In this document: piece after piece, positions 53,596 through 64,000 of the stretch | How the letters are laid out: each line of letters begins with the position of its first letter | Numbering within the stretch: position 1 is the stretch's first letter | Assembly: GCA_007026445.1 (NCBI GenBank) | Contig: VDMD01000003.1 | Coordinates: forward strand, 124,001-188,000 | From: Schizophyllum amplum | Lineage: Eukaryota; Basidiomycota; Agaricomycetes; Agaricales; Schizophyllaceae | Length of the DNA: 64,000 nt | Direction: 5' to 3' | Made by a program: the position numbers and the translations under genes | The notes under the pieces: generated by a model | Seen by the model: the letters and a program-made list of their open reading frames with translations, nothing else | What the model was told of the DNA's origin: nothing | Databases searched by the model: none

Positions 53596-54225
53596 CTTAT
53601 GGACCTCGGCGATCGCGAATTTTTCGTGATAAGGTCTGAGGTAGAGCTCGTCGAGGTTTAGCCACCGATACAGCATCGCCGAGAGCGCGCCTGGTGTTTG
53701 CATAACGAGATCAATGCCTTGGGGAAGGAGGCACATTCCCGAGCAAATGCGCGCGATGTTTGTGACCATCGGGTTGTCCTCCATGGTCCACCCCGAATTT
53801 TTCGCACGATCCAGGGTGTACCTGAAGAGAGCCCATTTCCATGCAGTGTCCCAAGCATTGCGTAGCTCGCGCTCGATCATCGGAGACTTCAGGGCGGGGT
53901 CGAAGCAGCATTCGTAGATTATGAGAGCCGGAATAGTATGAGAGGCGACACCGAAGTCCTTGTGAGGTCGCTCGCGTTTATGCTGCTCGAACGCGGTTGC
54001 CGGATCAGGAGCGAAGTAAACGAAGGGTTTTTTCTTCCGGAGCAGTTCCTCAATATGCGCACGCGTATGAGCTTGCCGTTTGGGGTCGTAGCGGAAGTTC
54101 CTGTATTCTTCTACGAGATGCAGAAGATCGAGATATCGGTCGCGCGCGTCCAAGGTCTCCTTCAAGTCTGACCGTCTGTTTTGCAGATCAAAAATGATGT
54201 CGGAGTCTGAGCACTGTATCTTCAA

Positions 54226-54494
54226 GTCAAGCGCTTACCTAGACATGATTGTTCATCGAGCCAGCTAATAGACTGATTTAGAGTCACACAATTGCCTGAT
54301 GAAGGACGTCTTGCCTATCATGAGCAAACAGCCTTCGCTTGCGGCATATTAACATACGCACCGAAAGCAGTCTACCGTCTGTCGGATAGGTTCATGTGAT
54401 TCCTTAAGCGCGAGTAGCCTATACGCATGCGTTCCGAACGGACGAACGTTCATGTCGCCAATGCTGACGCTTATTTGTGTGGCACGTGTCTACA
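54226..54494. other. Upstream region of MYND gene
   Basis: No gene seen. A short first exon of the MYND gene (ATGTCTAG before GTAAGC, about 54237-54248) is possible but not proven. Confidence 0.25.
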
Positions 54495-55830
54495 CTAGAT
54501 CAATATACAAGCGCAAACAAAGCCATATTGTCCATTGCGTGCACTGCAAGACAGGACCCCGGGCAATACGCCTACATGTCCGATCCTTGTGCGCCGGATT
54601 GGACCCCCAGAAACCGCCGAGGCCCGATCCCAATGCGCCGGATAGGTCAGTTTGCGTGCCGAAGGTCTGATCCAACGTGCGGGCGGGGGGAAGATGGACA
54701 TGACCGACTCTCGGACCCGAACCCCACCCAAGGACAGTTCATCGAGCTCCAGTCGGAAGTCACAATGATCAGGAATCTCCACGCCAGCTAGGAAGTGGCG
54801 AAGCCATGAGAGGGAAGACCCGAGCAGAGGGATACAGAAGAGATGGAAGTGGCGCAGGCAAGGGAGTGTGATGATGCGACTCGCCCTCCTGGTGTATGGC
54901 TGCTGTTCGATATCGGTAGCTAGTGCCGGTGACGGAATTTTGAGGTCAGAGACAACGAACGATTCCAGATGCGAGCAGCTTTCAAGCATATCCATGAAAG
55001 CTTCGCCAAGCCAACGTGCGTCAATGAGGGACAGAACGAGATGCGTAAGGCTGGTAATTCGGTACGCATGCCATAGTGCGCACTTCGAGATGGCGAGCTC
55101 GCGCAGAAGGGGCGCCTCCCCGGCGAAGAGCGCCTGTATAGAATCAGTATGCGATAAGGCTGTTTCCGGCTGAGCGTTCCAAAGAGATAAACTGCGAAGA
55201 CATGACGCAGGTTGAGAGAAGAAGTTGCACAAGTGGCGCGCGTCGGTGTCGGCATATACATGCTCGATACGATGCATGTCGTGGACAGCCATATTCTGTA
55301 GAGCTTGGAAATTTGGGTTTCCTGGCCCCCCGCCCTCATAGATTACTGTGAGGACAGCGGCTTTGGAGCGCTGGATGAAGGCGTCTTGCTTAAGGGCGTC
55401 GAATTCTTTGGGCCTGAGATCTATGACGGTCCACAGCGACGGAAGCGCATGCGCAACACTCCGCCAATGCTTGCAGACGTAGCTAACCTGGATCCCATCC
55501 CGCGAGCGTACGTCTGGAGGCCATATGAATAGCTGAGGTTGATATGGCTGGGTGAATTGGAAGATATGACCGAGGATCTCCACTGGGAGCTTGTTGATCG
55601 GGAGGCGAGAATTACGCGCATGGTCTACGGAGTTGAATAGACGCAGAGCGAAGGACTCAATATCGTCGATCTGCGGAATATGCTTGAGTGCCAGTGAAGA
55701 TGCGGAGGCTGGAACCTTGCCTCTGCTTCAGCGAGATCCGTGCACAGATGAGATACGGTCTCATGCACGGCAGAGAGTGTCTTTAGCAGTTCCTCCCGTG
55801 GAATGATCATGACGGTCGTTGCAGACATGC
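54495..55830 (-). CDS. F-box protein
   Basis: The main exon reads H-A-R-N-S-R-L-P-I-N-K-L-P-V-E-I-L-G-H-I-F, the typical Agaricomycete F-box, followed by V-S-Y-V-C-K-H-W-R-S-V-A and P-S-L-W. LRR-like segments follow to the stop at 54495. An N-terminal segment (M-S-A-T-T-V-M-I-I-P-R-E-E-L-L-K from about 55830) lies in a different frame; a short intron or a frameshift near 55720 joins it. Predicted SCF adaptor, substrate unknown. The translated C-terminal 80 residues look less ordered. Confidence 0.65.
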
Positions 55831-56061
55831 GGTAACGTGCAGCCTGTGCAGGACAAGGCGACGTCGGACAGATCGGATCCGCGGGACCGAATGCATCCCG
55901 TGATCTCGGCTCCGTACTCTCGTTCGACTTGCAACTTTCCATTTGACTTTCTGTGTCCCTTAAAGTCGGACTGCAGGTCGCCGCGATGCTTATGATTCTG
56001 TCTAACATTTCGTGGCACGTGCCTACGATTTATCTCAAAATACAGGGATATTGGCAAGTAC
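55831..56061. other. Intergenic stretch
   Basis: No gene recognised between the F-box and hydrolase genes. Confidence 0.25.
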
Positions 56062-57236
56062 TTACTGCGCGGTACACGCCGAGCGATCTGGCGCGACCGA
56101 CGGATCGCACGCTCTGACGAAGTCCAAAAGAGCCTTGTTCATCTCCACGGGCTTTTCGTAGAACACTGAGTGACCTGCCTGATCAACGCCCACAACCTTC
56201 AAGTGTGGAAAATGAGGTCTCAGCACTGCAATCCCACCGGAATGTAAGCCCTCTATTAGTTCGAAAATGCAAGCCGTAACCCACCTTCGACCACCGCCAT
56301 TCCCCTTGTCGCCGCATCCTGCTCGCCGTAAAGACACATGACCTTTAGCCCCGTCTTACCCGCCGCGAAAATTTTTGCCTCGTGTGGCGTCCTCGTTGCG
56401 ACGGTTCTGCCTGCCTCGGGCGGTTGTGGAAGAAAGCACCCCATCCACGCCAGCCGTGTAAAGTAGGATACTGACTCGGGGTCGAGGAAAAGCGCATTGT
56501 TGAATCCTACGGTGGTCTGCCGTGTCTTCTTCACGTCAGATCGGTCAGACAGCCCCGGAAGCAGCGCGGAGATGAATGGGATGCCGCCGATGAGAATGAT
56601 GCCACCGAGTATGTCGGCGCCGAGGTGGTCGCAGATATCCGTGATGTTGGTGCCTGCTTATGGCAGAGCGTGAACGCGCATTGAATTTTGGAGGACGGCA
56701 AGCAAGCCTACCTCCGAGGGACCTGGAACGTGGTGGTTGAGCAAACGCACGAGTAACATCAACCAGTGCCTTACCATCCTCCGAAAACAGGTTTTCTCAG
56801 CTTGAACGCGTCGCACACTGGACGGAAGTCAGCAACAGGAGTCGCAGCAGGGACCTGTACAACGCACCTGCCTCGAAATCATCCACGTACAGCTTCGACG
56901 CATGCCCCTCTATTGTCTCAGGCATCGCACTTCGTCCTGGACAAACAACGCCGGTCAGAGCCCTATGAGCAGAACATATCCGGCAATTGCCAGTGACGCA
57001 CTGTGGCCACGCATATCGTATAATACCTAGCACGCACTCCGTCATAACGGCATACGAGTGGTCGCTGGGGGACATACGAGATGCAGGTCCTTCTGCAATT
57101 CGAGCTGCTTCTCGACGAACACGATCAAGCTGAGCGTGTAGCCTGCGACGACGACAAGCGCAGGTTTGCTGGCGTTGCCGTATGCCTCGCAGTATATCTG
57201 TGCACCATCGGAGGAGGTGACATACTGCGAGACCAT
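56062..57236 (-). CDS. Alpha/beta hydrolase
   Basis: It starts M-V-S-Q-Y-V-T-S-S-D-G-A-Q-I-Y-C at 57236. In order: Y-D-M-R-G-H-S-A (after an intron), D-D-F-E-A-V-C-D-A-F, the nucleophile elbow G-W-S-L-G-G built across an 11-nt micro-exon (56722-56712), L-Y-G-E-Q-D (acid) and V-D-Q-A-G-H-S-V-F (histidine). The triad Ser-Asp-His is therefore complete. Closest general class: soluble esterases, haloperoxidase-like hydrolases. Substrate unknown. The stop is at 56062. Confidence 0.8.
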
Positions 57237-57963
57237 CTTGAACCGTGAGTGGTCGATAGGCTGAAGAAGGAAGGAGGAGAAAGGGAGGTCGAGGCTAAGT
57301 GAACGCGTGCGTGAGAAAGCTCACCGTTTCCTCAAATACCCATGCATGCGTGCCAATGAAGATTGCGTCAGGTCAACAACAGGGAACTTCATGCTAACAA
57401 AGTGTGGCACGTCCAAGTCCAAGGTCAATGCTGCAGTTCTCATGCTACGATGACGCACACACCGAAGAGGGCGCAGATATGCGATGCGTGGTGTGTACTC
57501 GACATCCGCCTGTATGGCGAAGCGCCTGAAGGCGTCAGCTGCCTTAGTAAAAGTCTCGTCTGCGTTCTGTTCGCAGCCTTCTCGTGAAGTCATACCAGTG
57601 AGAACATCGCGGGGGAGGGAACAGGGATACAGTTCTATCAATGTCTTGCCATTGCCGGCGCGTTCAAGGGTCCGTAGATACCATCTAGCCAGAAGTCCCC
57701 GTCACTGAAACTAGTAAGCCGAGAAGGTCTACGTTAACACGCAAGGGGTATAGAAGAGAGATGACATGCACCTATGTCACAACCTACTGACTTGACGCGT
57801 TGCGTCACGCTCGTCAGGCACAGCTCAATCACAGTAAGAGGGTCAATCGGATCAATGACTGCCAGAGGTCCACTTGGGCTTCGTGACCAGAGCGTATATG
57901 AACAAGGGTGTGCGTATAGCCGCTGCAGTACTAGCATTACACAATATCACAACTGCGAGCACG
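57237..57963. other. Unassigned, possible gene fragment
   Basis: Minus-strand frames at 57641-57321 (L-E-R-A-G-N-G-K-T-L-I-E-L-Y upstream, then F-T-K-A-A-D-A-F-R-R-F-A) look coding-like, but no family is recognised and exon joins are unclear. Confidence 0.3.
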
Positions 57964-60900
57964 TCAGCATGCGGCGGAGTATTCGAGACGACAGACACAT
58001 ACCCTGAACAAGAACCCAAGATCCTCAGGCGTCAACCGGCCCATCGCCGAATCGTCCGTGCTCAGCGTCGCATCCACCATCGCTGCCTTCTTCTCTTGCA
58101 GCTGCACGATACGCGACTAGGGCCCACTATTAGCATCATCGCCAACTACGACAGGCATGAATATCTTACCTCTATACTATCTTCCACAACGAGCTTGATG
58201 GCCTGCACCGGTCGGCGCTGCCCAAGCCGATGAATGCGGTCCATGGCCTCTGTAGGAGCAGTCAGCGGCATAACAGAGGGGAAAGGAGAAAGGCGCTCAC
58301 GGTACTCCACAGCCGGGTTCCACCAACTGTCTAGCAGGTAGACGCGCGACGCTTCAGTAAGGTTGAGAGCAACACCGCCAGCCTTCAGAGAAACAAGGAA
58401 AACGGGAACATCGACGTTGGTCACTGTCAGGTCGTTAATGGGCCATTTACAGTCGCCAGTAAAGACAAATGGCTCACTGAAATGCTTGATGGTCGCATCT
58501 CGGGCCTGCGGACTCATCGTGCCCTCCAGCCTGCAAACCGCGAAGCCCGCACGCTGCAAGCGGAACGCTACAAGGTCCAAGAAGTTGACAAATTGGCTGA
58601 ACACGATGCTCTGAGCATGCCCGTCAGAACCACAGCCACATACATCCGCATTACAGGCTGACCTTCGTCGTCGCATCCTGCTGCCGCAGAGCGCTCAGCT
58701 CTTCAACGAGTGCCTCGATCTTTGTCGACGATCGCCACTTCGCCAGGTCGAGCCGGCCGAGGATGCCCTGCTTGAGAGAGCGGGCGCCAACGACACCCTC
58801 GGCGCCTGTTTCGCCATCCGCAGCCTGATTCACCTCCAGCGCAGGCGCGGCGAGGTCGATCGTAAGTGGAACATGACAAACTGGACAGGTGGGCTCGTCC
58901 TCCACTCCAGCGGCCGCCTCGAGGTACTGCGATATGCAGGCGCGGTCGAAAATGTGGCGGCAGCGCGCTTGAATCGCGTCTTCTGCGACATCCTGGCAGA
59001 GGCGGCAAATTGTGACCTGCATACGGATGAGCACCAGCAAAGGTCGTAACAAAGTCCATCGTGCACATACCTCTTCTTCCTCGGGCGCGAAGGTATTGGC
59101 GTTGGTCTTGCTGCGCAACACTAGATCCGGATGGCACGCCATCTGCCGCATGCGCGTCAAGAGCGAAAAGATGTTACTGTAGTCTTGAGGGGAAGCATCG
59201 TAAGCGAAATCTTGCTACGGCCCAAGAGCACCACGTACTGTTCAAAACGGTCCCGCGATCCACGAAAGTGTTAAACTCGCGCTTCGCGTCCGAGAAAAGA
59301 CTGAGATACAACTCGCGCTCCTCGGGCGAGAAGTAGTCCCTTCGCACTATAACCGTCCGCGGGGGCAGACCGAGATCATCCGCGCGTTGGAGCTGAGAAA
59401 TGCAATGAGCTACAGTCGAACCCCTCTTAATCCATACCCCTCGGTGGACGCTCTCAGGCTATGGAGTCTAGAGGGTTCATGGGTTTTCCCTGCCAAACTC
59501 GCTGGATTTTCCCCCGAAAATGTATGGGGTATGGCGGTTATGGGTTAGGAGGGGTATGGATTAAGAGGGGTTCGACTGTACATGCCAATATGTGAAGAGA
59601 GCAGCCCTTCCCCACCTTGGTCCTCCTCAGCATCATCCGGTCGAGCAAGATGCGCAACTTCTTGAATGCAGGCTTGCCCGGGCCATCCATGCCATGCTTT
59701 TGGATCGGTGTCAGGATCTCGTTGTTCCAGAAACAGGTGTGCTGCATTGGACCGTGGCCACAATCTGGAGAGCCGCGTCAGCCTTGCCTGCCAAGGGGGA
59801 TCAGAGTCGAAGGACTGACCATCACACGTCTTGTGGTCCTGGAAACGCCAGTGCAGACTCTTGCACGGGCACCTCTTGCAGAAGTAAAACGAGAAGGGGT
59901 CGCCGCCGAGGAAGCGGACCAGCGAGTAGAGCTCGCCGACACGGTTCTGTAACGGTGTCCCGGAAAGGCACCAACGGTGTGTTGCCTGCGGTAGACGTCA
60001 GCGATCGAAAGGTTATAATTGTCGGGAGCAAGTACCTTCAACTCGAACGCTGCCTTAGCCGTATTAGTGCTGCGTTCCTTGATGTTGTGCGCTTCGTCGA
60101 GCTAGAATAAAGATCATCTCAGTGTATGTCACGCAACGATAGGATAAATGCGTACCACTATGCGCCCCCAGTGGACTGCATGGACAGGCGACCGCTCCTT
60201 CATGATCTTGTTCCCGCGAGTGAAGCCCTTGACCTGATGTGAGGTCCGTCAGCGGAAGCGCCAGGGAGCCCGGCATGCACCCTACCTGCTTCCTAAATGC
60301 GCTCTCCAACACCGCGTACGTCGTCAAAACAACATCATACGCAGCCAGCTTCGCCGAGTCTGCCTCCCGCGCCGCACCGTGCCACACAAGCACGCGCAGG
60401 GGCGGCTCCGTGTGCGCCTCGATCTCGTTCTTCCACTGCATCACCGCCACCGTCGGCGCCACCACCAAGTTCGGCCCAGGCTTCTCCACCGCGCGCCCCT
60501 TCCCTTTCCCTTTCCCATTCGCCGCGCACTCGCCCGCCAGCTCGCTCACAAATAACGCGATGATCTGGATCGTCTTCCCCATCCCCATCTCGTCAGCGAG
60601 CATCCCTCCGGCCCACTCGCCCTGCTCCTGCTTGCGCATCCAGGCCACGCTCTCCCGCTGGAAGGGCAGCAGGGCGAGCTTGAGGCGGCTGGGCTGCTCG
60701 GCCTGCTCAGGCGCGGCGCCCGCGACACCCACGCGCGCCTCGAGGTCGCCCCACACGTCGCGCAGCTCGGGGTGGTAGCGGCGCAGCAGCAGCGTCGTCT
60801 TCTCCGCGTGCGTCAGCTTGCGCCCGAGCCGCTTGCGCTCCAGCCGCTGCTCCTTCCGGATCGCCGCCTTCTCGTCCTTGTCCGCCGCCGCCGCCTTCTT

Positions 60901-61991
60901 GAGGTCTCCGTACGTGGCAAACTTCTTGCCAGACGCGCTGGGCTTTTTGCTATTGGTCTTCTTGCCGGCCTTCTTGCCGCGCTTGGTGGGTATGGGCTCG
61001 CTGTCCGAGGCGGATTCGTCGACGTCCATCATTGCGCTGTCGTCTACGTCGGGGACGGTGCCGCCGGAGCGGGCGCGCGTGAGACGCGCTTCGGCAGCGG
61101 CAGCAGCGCGAGAGGCGAGGTCGCCGCCTTGTGAGGACGAGCCGCCTGCGCCGCGCGAGGTCGAAGGGCCGGCGCTGGAGCTCCCGCCCCCGGCGCGCGA
61201 TCTGCGGATGGCTTCCTGCACCATGGCGTCTTCGGCTTCGCTGGCGTCGTCGATTTCGTCCGAGTCGTAGTTCGCGGATTTGCGCGGGATCGCCTTGGCC
61301 GTGCGCCGAGGGGGCGCAGGGGTGTCTTCGATATCGGAGCCGTACTGGCTGCGTTGTTCTTCGTCTGAGGACACGCCCTCGACGTCGGAGGCCACAAACT
61401 CGGAGACAGAACTGGCCGACTCTTCTTCGGATAGAGAGGAGTCGTCGTCGAAAATCTCGCGCGCGGAAGGTCCAGCGCGTCCGGGCATTCTCTTGATAGC
61501 AGAGGCACGGGGACGCTGACAACTCGGTAAGTACCAGACCAGTTGCATGATCTGCAAGCACGCACCTTGGTCGACACTGTGCCTTGACCTCCCTCGGCGG
61601 CTACTTTACGCTTGCCCGGCACCACAATCTCTACATACGCCTTGTTCTCTACAGCCCGGCGCTTCGGCGCTGGCTTTGTCGCTCTACTGGTCTTGGTGTC
61701 TGGCAGCTCGTCGTCCTCAGAGCTCGAACTCTCAGGTGCTGGTCGTTTGGCGCCGCGGCCACCGTAGGTTTTGGATGCGCGCTTCATCTGAGGCTTCACA
61801 GGCGTTGGAGCCGCCGAGTTCTTGTCCTTCAAGGGGGCTAGCTCGTCGTCGCTCGCCTCATCGCTGGTCGGCGGCGTCTCTTTCGCCGACGGGGTAAACA
61901 GCTCGTCGTTGCCGAACGGCGTGAAGGGGGAGCCAGTCGTCGCGGGTGACGCTGCCAACAGTCGTGCTGAGCGACGTGTGGAGGGGGCCAT
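57964..61991 (-). CDS. RAD16: RAD16-type SNF2/RING DNA-repair ATPase
   Basis: It starts [11 protein letters not shown] at 61991 with a long basic, acidic, disordered N-terminus. Then the SNF2 domain: [23 protein letters not shown] (Walker A), L-D-E-A-H-N-I-K (box II) and [14 protein letters not shown] is followed by [17 protein letters not shown] finger (C-R-L-C, C-R-H-I-F, C-P-V-C) lies between the two helicase halves, then [11 protein letters not shown] and R-I-H-R-L-G-Q. This RING-in-helicase layout is Rad16, the partner of Rad7 in global genome nucleotide excision repair. The C-terminal stop (57964-57966, by read-through after F-L-F-R) is uncertain. Confidence 0.92.
59413..59578. mobile_element. 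TA-flanked MITE in a RAD16 intron
   Basis: A 166-bp element has perfect 30-bp inverted ends (CAGTCGAACCCCTCTTAATC...). It is flanked by TA at 59411-59412 and 59579-59580. It lies wholly inside the RAD16 intron 59615-59393. Confidence 0.92.
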
Positions 61992-62278
61992 AGCTGATGG
62001 TGGTAGGATTCAAGGAACAATAACTTTGACAAAGACAAAGACAAAGACAAAGACAAACAATTTGTCGCGTGACCGGAACCGATGTGACGTGTGTAATTAA
62101 CGCGTCGCGTCACACATCACGAGCCCGCCTATTCTTCGGTGTTCGCCTTCGGACCGGACGAACACCAACACGACAGCTGTGCTCAAGCTGTTCTCAAGCT
62201 TGCTATTCTGGGCTTGACATGCCATTCAAGAACGAGAAGACCCGGGCTCAGCCATGAACACACGTGTGTCTCTTCACG
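61992..62278. other. Divergent spacer RAD16 / IDO-like gene
   Basis: It contains a short ACAAAG repeat (about 62027-62056). No gene is seen. Confidence 0.35.
62027..62056 (+). repeat. ACAAAG hexamer microsatellite
   Basis: Five near-perfect GACAAA units in the RAD16 5' leader region. Confidence 0.8.
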
Positions 62279-63725
62279 ATGACCTCCCATTGCGCTGGCC
62301 TCAACTTTGCGGCGTTCGGAGTCGATGAGCAGGCCGGCTTAGCACACCCCTACCCAGCAGTAGCTCTTCCCTTGCCGTGGAAGATGTGGGAGGAGCTGCT
62401 TCTTGACGCTCGCGGCGCCAGAAACACCGAAGCTCTCCAGCTAGGCTCAACCTACACTGATACAGCGAGACGCAGATCGGAAGCTTGGAGAACGCGGGTT
62501 AGAGATGTAAGTCTTGCCGCAGACAACGTGTGATATCTCTTACCGAGACAATATCAAGGTGACCGTCCTACCTACGGATGGTCTCATCGTGTCGAACAAT
62601 CTTCTCCGTCGCGCTCATGTCGTGCTGGCCTACCTCCTCCACTTCTATGCCAACTCCCTCCCTCTGGATGCACTCGTCATCATCCCGTTATCAGTCGGAC
62701 TACCCATGCTCGCTGTTGCACGCGCTCTGGACATGCCCCCACTGCTCACCATGAGCGACATCACGTCGTGGAACTGGACTTGTATCACTCAAGGCTCAGA
62801 AAAACACCTTCACCAAGACGATATCCCTACACCGAGATTGCCATTCGATGATCTCAGCTCCCCTGCCTTCTCCCAGCTCAGATCGCAGACGACTTTCACC
62901 AATCTCCCTGACGAGTGCGCCTTCTACATGGTCTCGGTGCGCATCGAGCTTCGCGGAGCGGAAGCCCTTCGAATAATGCGCAGCGTCTTCCAAGAACTGG
63001 CCGCCAGCAAAGCCAACTCGCACGCGCAAATAAATCCAGCCATCACGGCCTCGGTTGCCGCCCACCTGACGCGTCTCGCCGCTGTCATCCGGGACCAGCG
63101 CTCGCTCCTGCGCGACCTCCGCCAGGGCGTCGATCCCGAGCTCTACTTCCGCTGCATAGTGCCATGGTGGAGGGGCCAGACCCCGGGGCGACCGTGGGTA
63201 TTCAACGGCGTGGACAGTAGTCTGTACGCAGCCCAGCTCGCCCGCCTCGACGGCTTAAGTGGTGGCCAGAGCCTTATGCCTGCCGTGCTGGACGCGTTCC
63301 TCGGCGTGAGGAATACGACCTTCGCGCGCGTCCGCCCGTACGTGCCCTCGGAAGCGCGGCGCTTGACTGACTACTTGTCCGGTGTGGGGCCAGAGAACGG
63401 GTCCTCTGACTCGTCGGGTATGCCCACCAGCTCCTTCAAGGAGGTCATCACCTCGCCTCTACGCGCGTTCATCCTCAAAGTCGCCTCCCCCGAGCTCACC
63501 AGTGCCTATAACGAGGCTGTGATCGCGCTGAAAGAGTTCCGGGACGCGCACGTCCCGATCGTGACGTTGTATGCGGTGACGCAGGCGAGGAAGGCGGCGC
63601 GGGAGGCGGAGAAGGTAGCGCCAGATGCAGGGAAGGCCGGGAAGGGAAACAATGGCGGCGCCGAAATCCTCAAGATTGTCAAGGGTGCGCGGGACAGGAC
63701 GGCTGAAGCGCTCATTCACGGCTGA
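62279..63725 (+). CDS. Indoleamine 2,3-dioxygenase-like protein, probably altered active site
   Basis: The ATG at 62279 opens M-T-S-H-C-A-G-L. After one intron (near 62509-62527) the long exon carries the IDO fold signature: R-A-H-V-V-L-A-Y-L-L-H-F-Y, L-P-L-D-A-L-V-I-I-P-L, D-M-P-P-L-L, F-Y-M-V-S-V-R-I-E, V-P-W-W-R-G, F-N-G-V, L-S-G-G-Q-S-L-M-P-A-V-L-D-A-F-L-G-V, R-P-Y-V-P-S. IDO enzymes open the indole ring of tryptophan using haem. The proximal haem histidine expected shortly after R-x-Y-x-P is absent (P-S-E-A-R-R-L). It may be a pseudo-enzyme or act differently. It ends L-I-H-G at 63725; it looks complete and unbroken. Confidence 0.78.
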
Positions 63726-64000
63726 AGGGGACGTTGAAGTCGTCTAGAGCTTCGGCAATCTATGCTTGTAGTACTACGCGGAGGGGCGATAACTAGTGCG
63801 CTGATGTTGCGAGCTTGAGTTTGTACCCAAGACAAACACGAACAATGAATAGTGGAGTTACCAGTATATGGTGCGCCTCTCTCAGCTATGTATGTATGAT
63901 GCATGCGGGTCATCTCGATGTATACAAAGGTTTGCAGCAAGTATATCCTCAGATTCTAGTATGAAGACGGTCATCTATATGTATAGCTTCGATCACGGAC
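63726..64000. other. Downstream region
   Basis: No gene recognised to the end of the window. Confidence 0.3.

Larger units (their letters stand above)
45895..54225 (-). pseudogene. MYND-finger protein gene split by an LTR retrotransposon
   Basis: The right part (54225-53596) and the left part (47222-45895) form one gene. Across the element the reading V-H-K | G-L-S-D-A-L-Q-E-L is continuous once one copy of the 5-bp duplication is ignored. The left part ends in a MYND zinc finger after an intron at about 46473-46527: K-C-A-G-C, Y-Y-C-S-P-E-C-Q, D-W-A-A-G-H-Q-R-I-C. A last exon (46245-45895) follows. MYND fingers are protein-protein interaction modules; Agaricomycetes have large families of such helical MYND proteins of unknown role. 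The retrotransposon separates the helical N-terminal half from the finger, so no normal product is expected. Confidence 0.75.

Noticed and set aside
1..64000. CRISPR array, bacterial operon or plasmid origin
   Set aside because: Short spliceosomal introns, tRNA form and protein families are fungal nuclear; no evenly spaced repeats with unique spacers were found.

Overview
This window is nuclear DNA of a filamentous basidiomycete, most likely an Agaricomycete. The evidence is the density of 42-60 nt GT-AG introns, GC-rich coding sequence, and families that are expanded in mushroom-forming fungi: F-box/LRR, MYND-finger, BTB, HNH_2-type nuclease and DUF262 proteins. Species cannot be set from sequence alone. 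All gene models were built by eye by joining open frames at GT/AG sites, so small or first exons are the least certain parts.

Conserved housekeeping genes mark the stable background: SEC13 (2064-3364, +), a Met22/BPNT1-type bisphosphate nucleotidase (29200-30458, +), a typical 2-Cys peroxiredoxin (31598-32513, +), tRNA-Phe(GAA) (32889-32961, +), mitochondrial elongation factor G (42436-45306, +), a RAD16-type SNF2/RING ATPase (about 57964-61991, -), an alpha/beta hydrolase (56062-57236, -) and a divergent indoleamine 2,3-dioxygenase-like gene (62279-63725, +).

Between them lies accessory DNA. From 4.9 to 14.3 kb there are three DUF262 (GmrSD/SspE N-terminal-like) genes, two of them head to head; a fourth lies at 38.9-40.8 kb. 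All carry the same D-G-K-Q-R core motif and then diverge completely in their tails. HNH_2-type nuclease genes occur in the same window: an intact one at 25.4-26.3 kb and a broken one at 41.5-42.0 kb beside the fourth DUF262 gene. A divergent BTB / F-box-like gene pair is present twice in opposite orientation (14.7-18.4 kb and 35.7-38.6 kb), so the middle of the window is flanked by an inverted segmental duplication.

Mobile DNA is heavy and the insertion scars are clear. A 5'-truncated LINE (18.7-25.3 kb, 11-bp target duplication) carries a further 1.87-kb inverted-repeat insert. A gag-only non-LTR retroposon (26.9-28.7 kb) has a 13-bp duplication. A 6.37-kb LTR element (47.2-53.6 kb, 289-bp LTRs that match by eye, 5-bp duplication) splits a MYND-finger gene. 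Five miniature inverted-repeat elements are resolved to the base: two with 8-bp duplications inside one F-box exon, and three with TA duplications (34.15 kb; 51.68 kb inside the LTR element; 59.41 kb inside a RAD16 intron).

The most system-like observation is the co-occurrence of DUF262 and HNH_2 genes, the two halves that bacterial GmrSD/SspE-type defence proteins combine. Whether they act together here is a hypothesis only.
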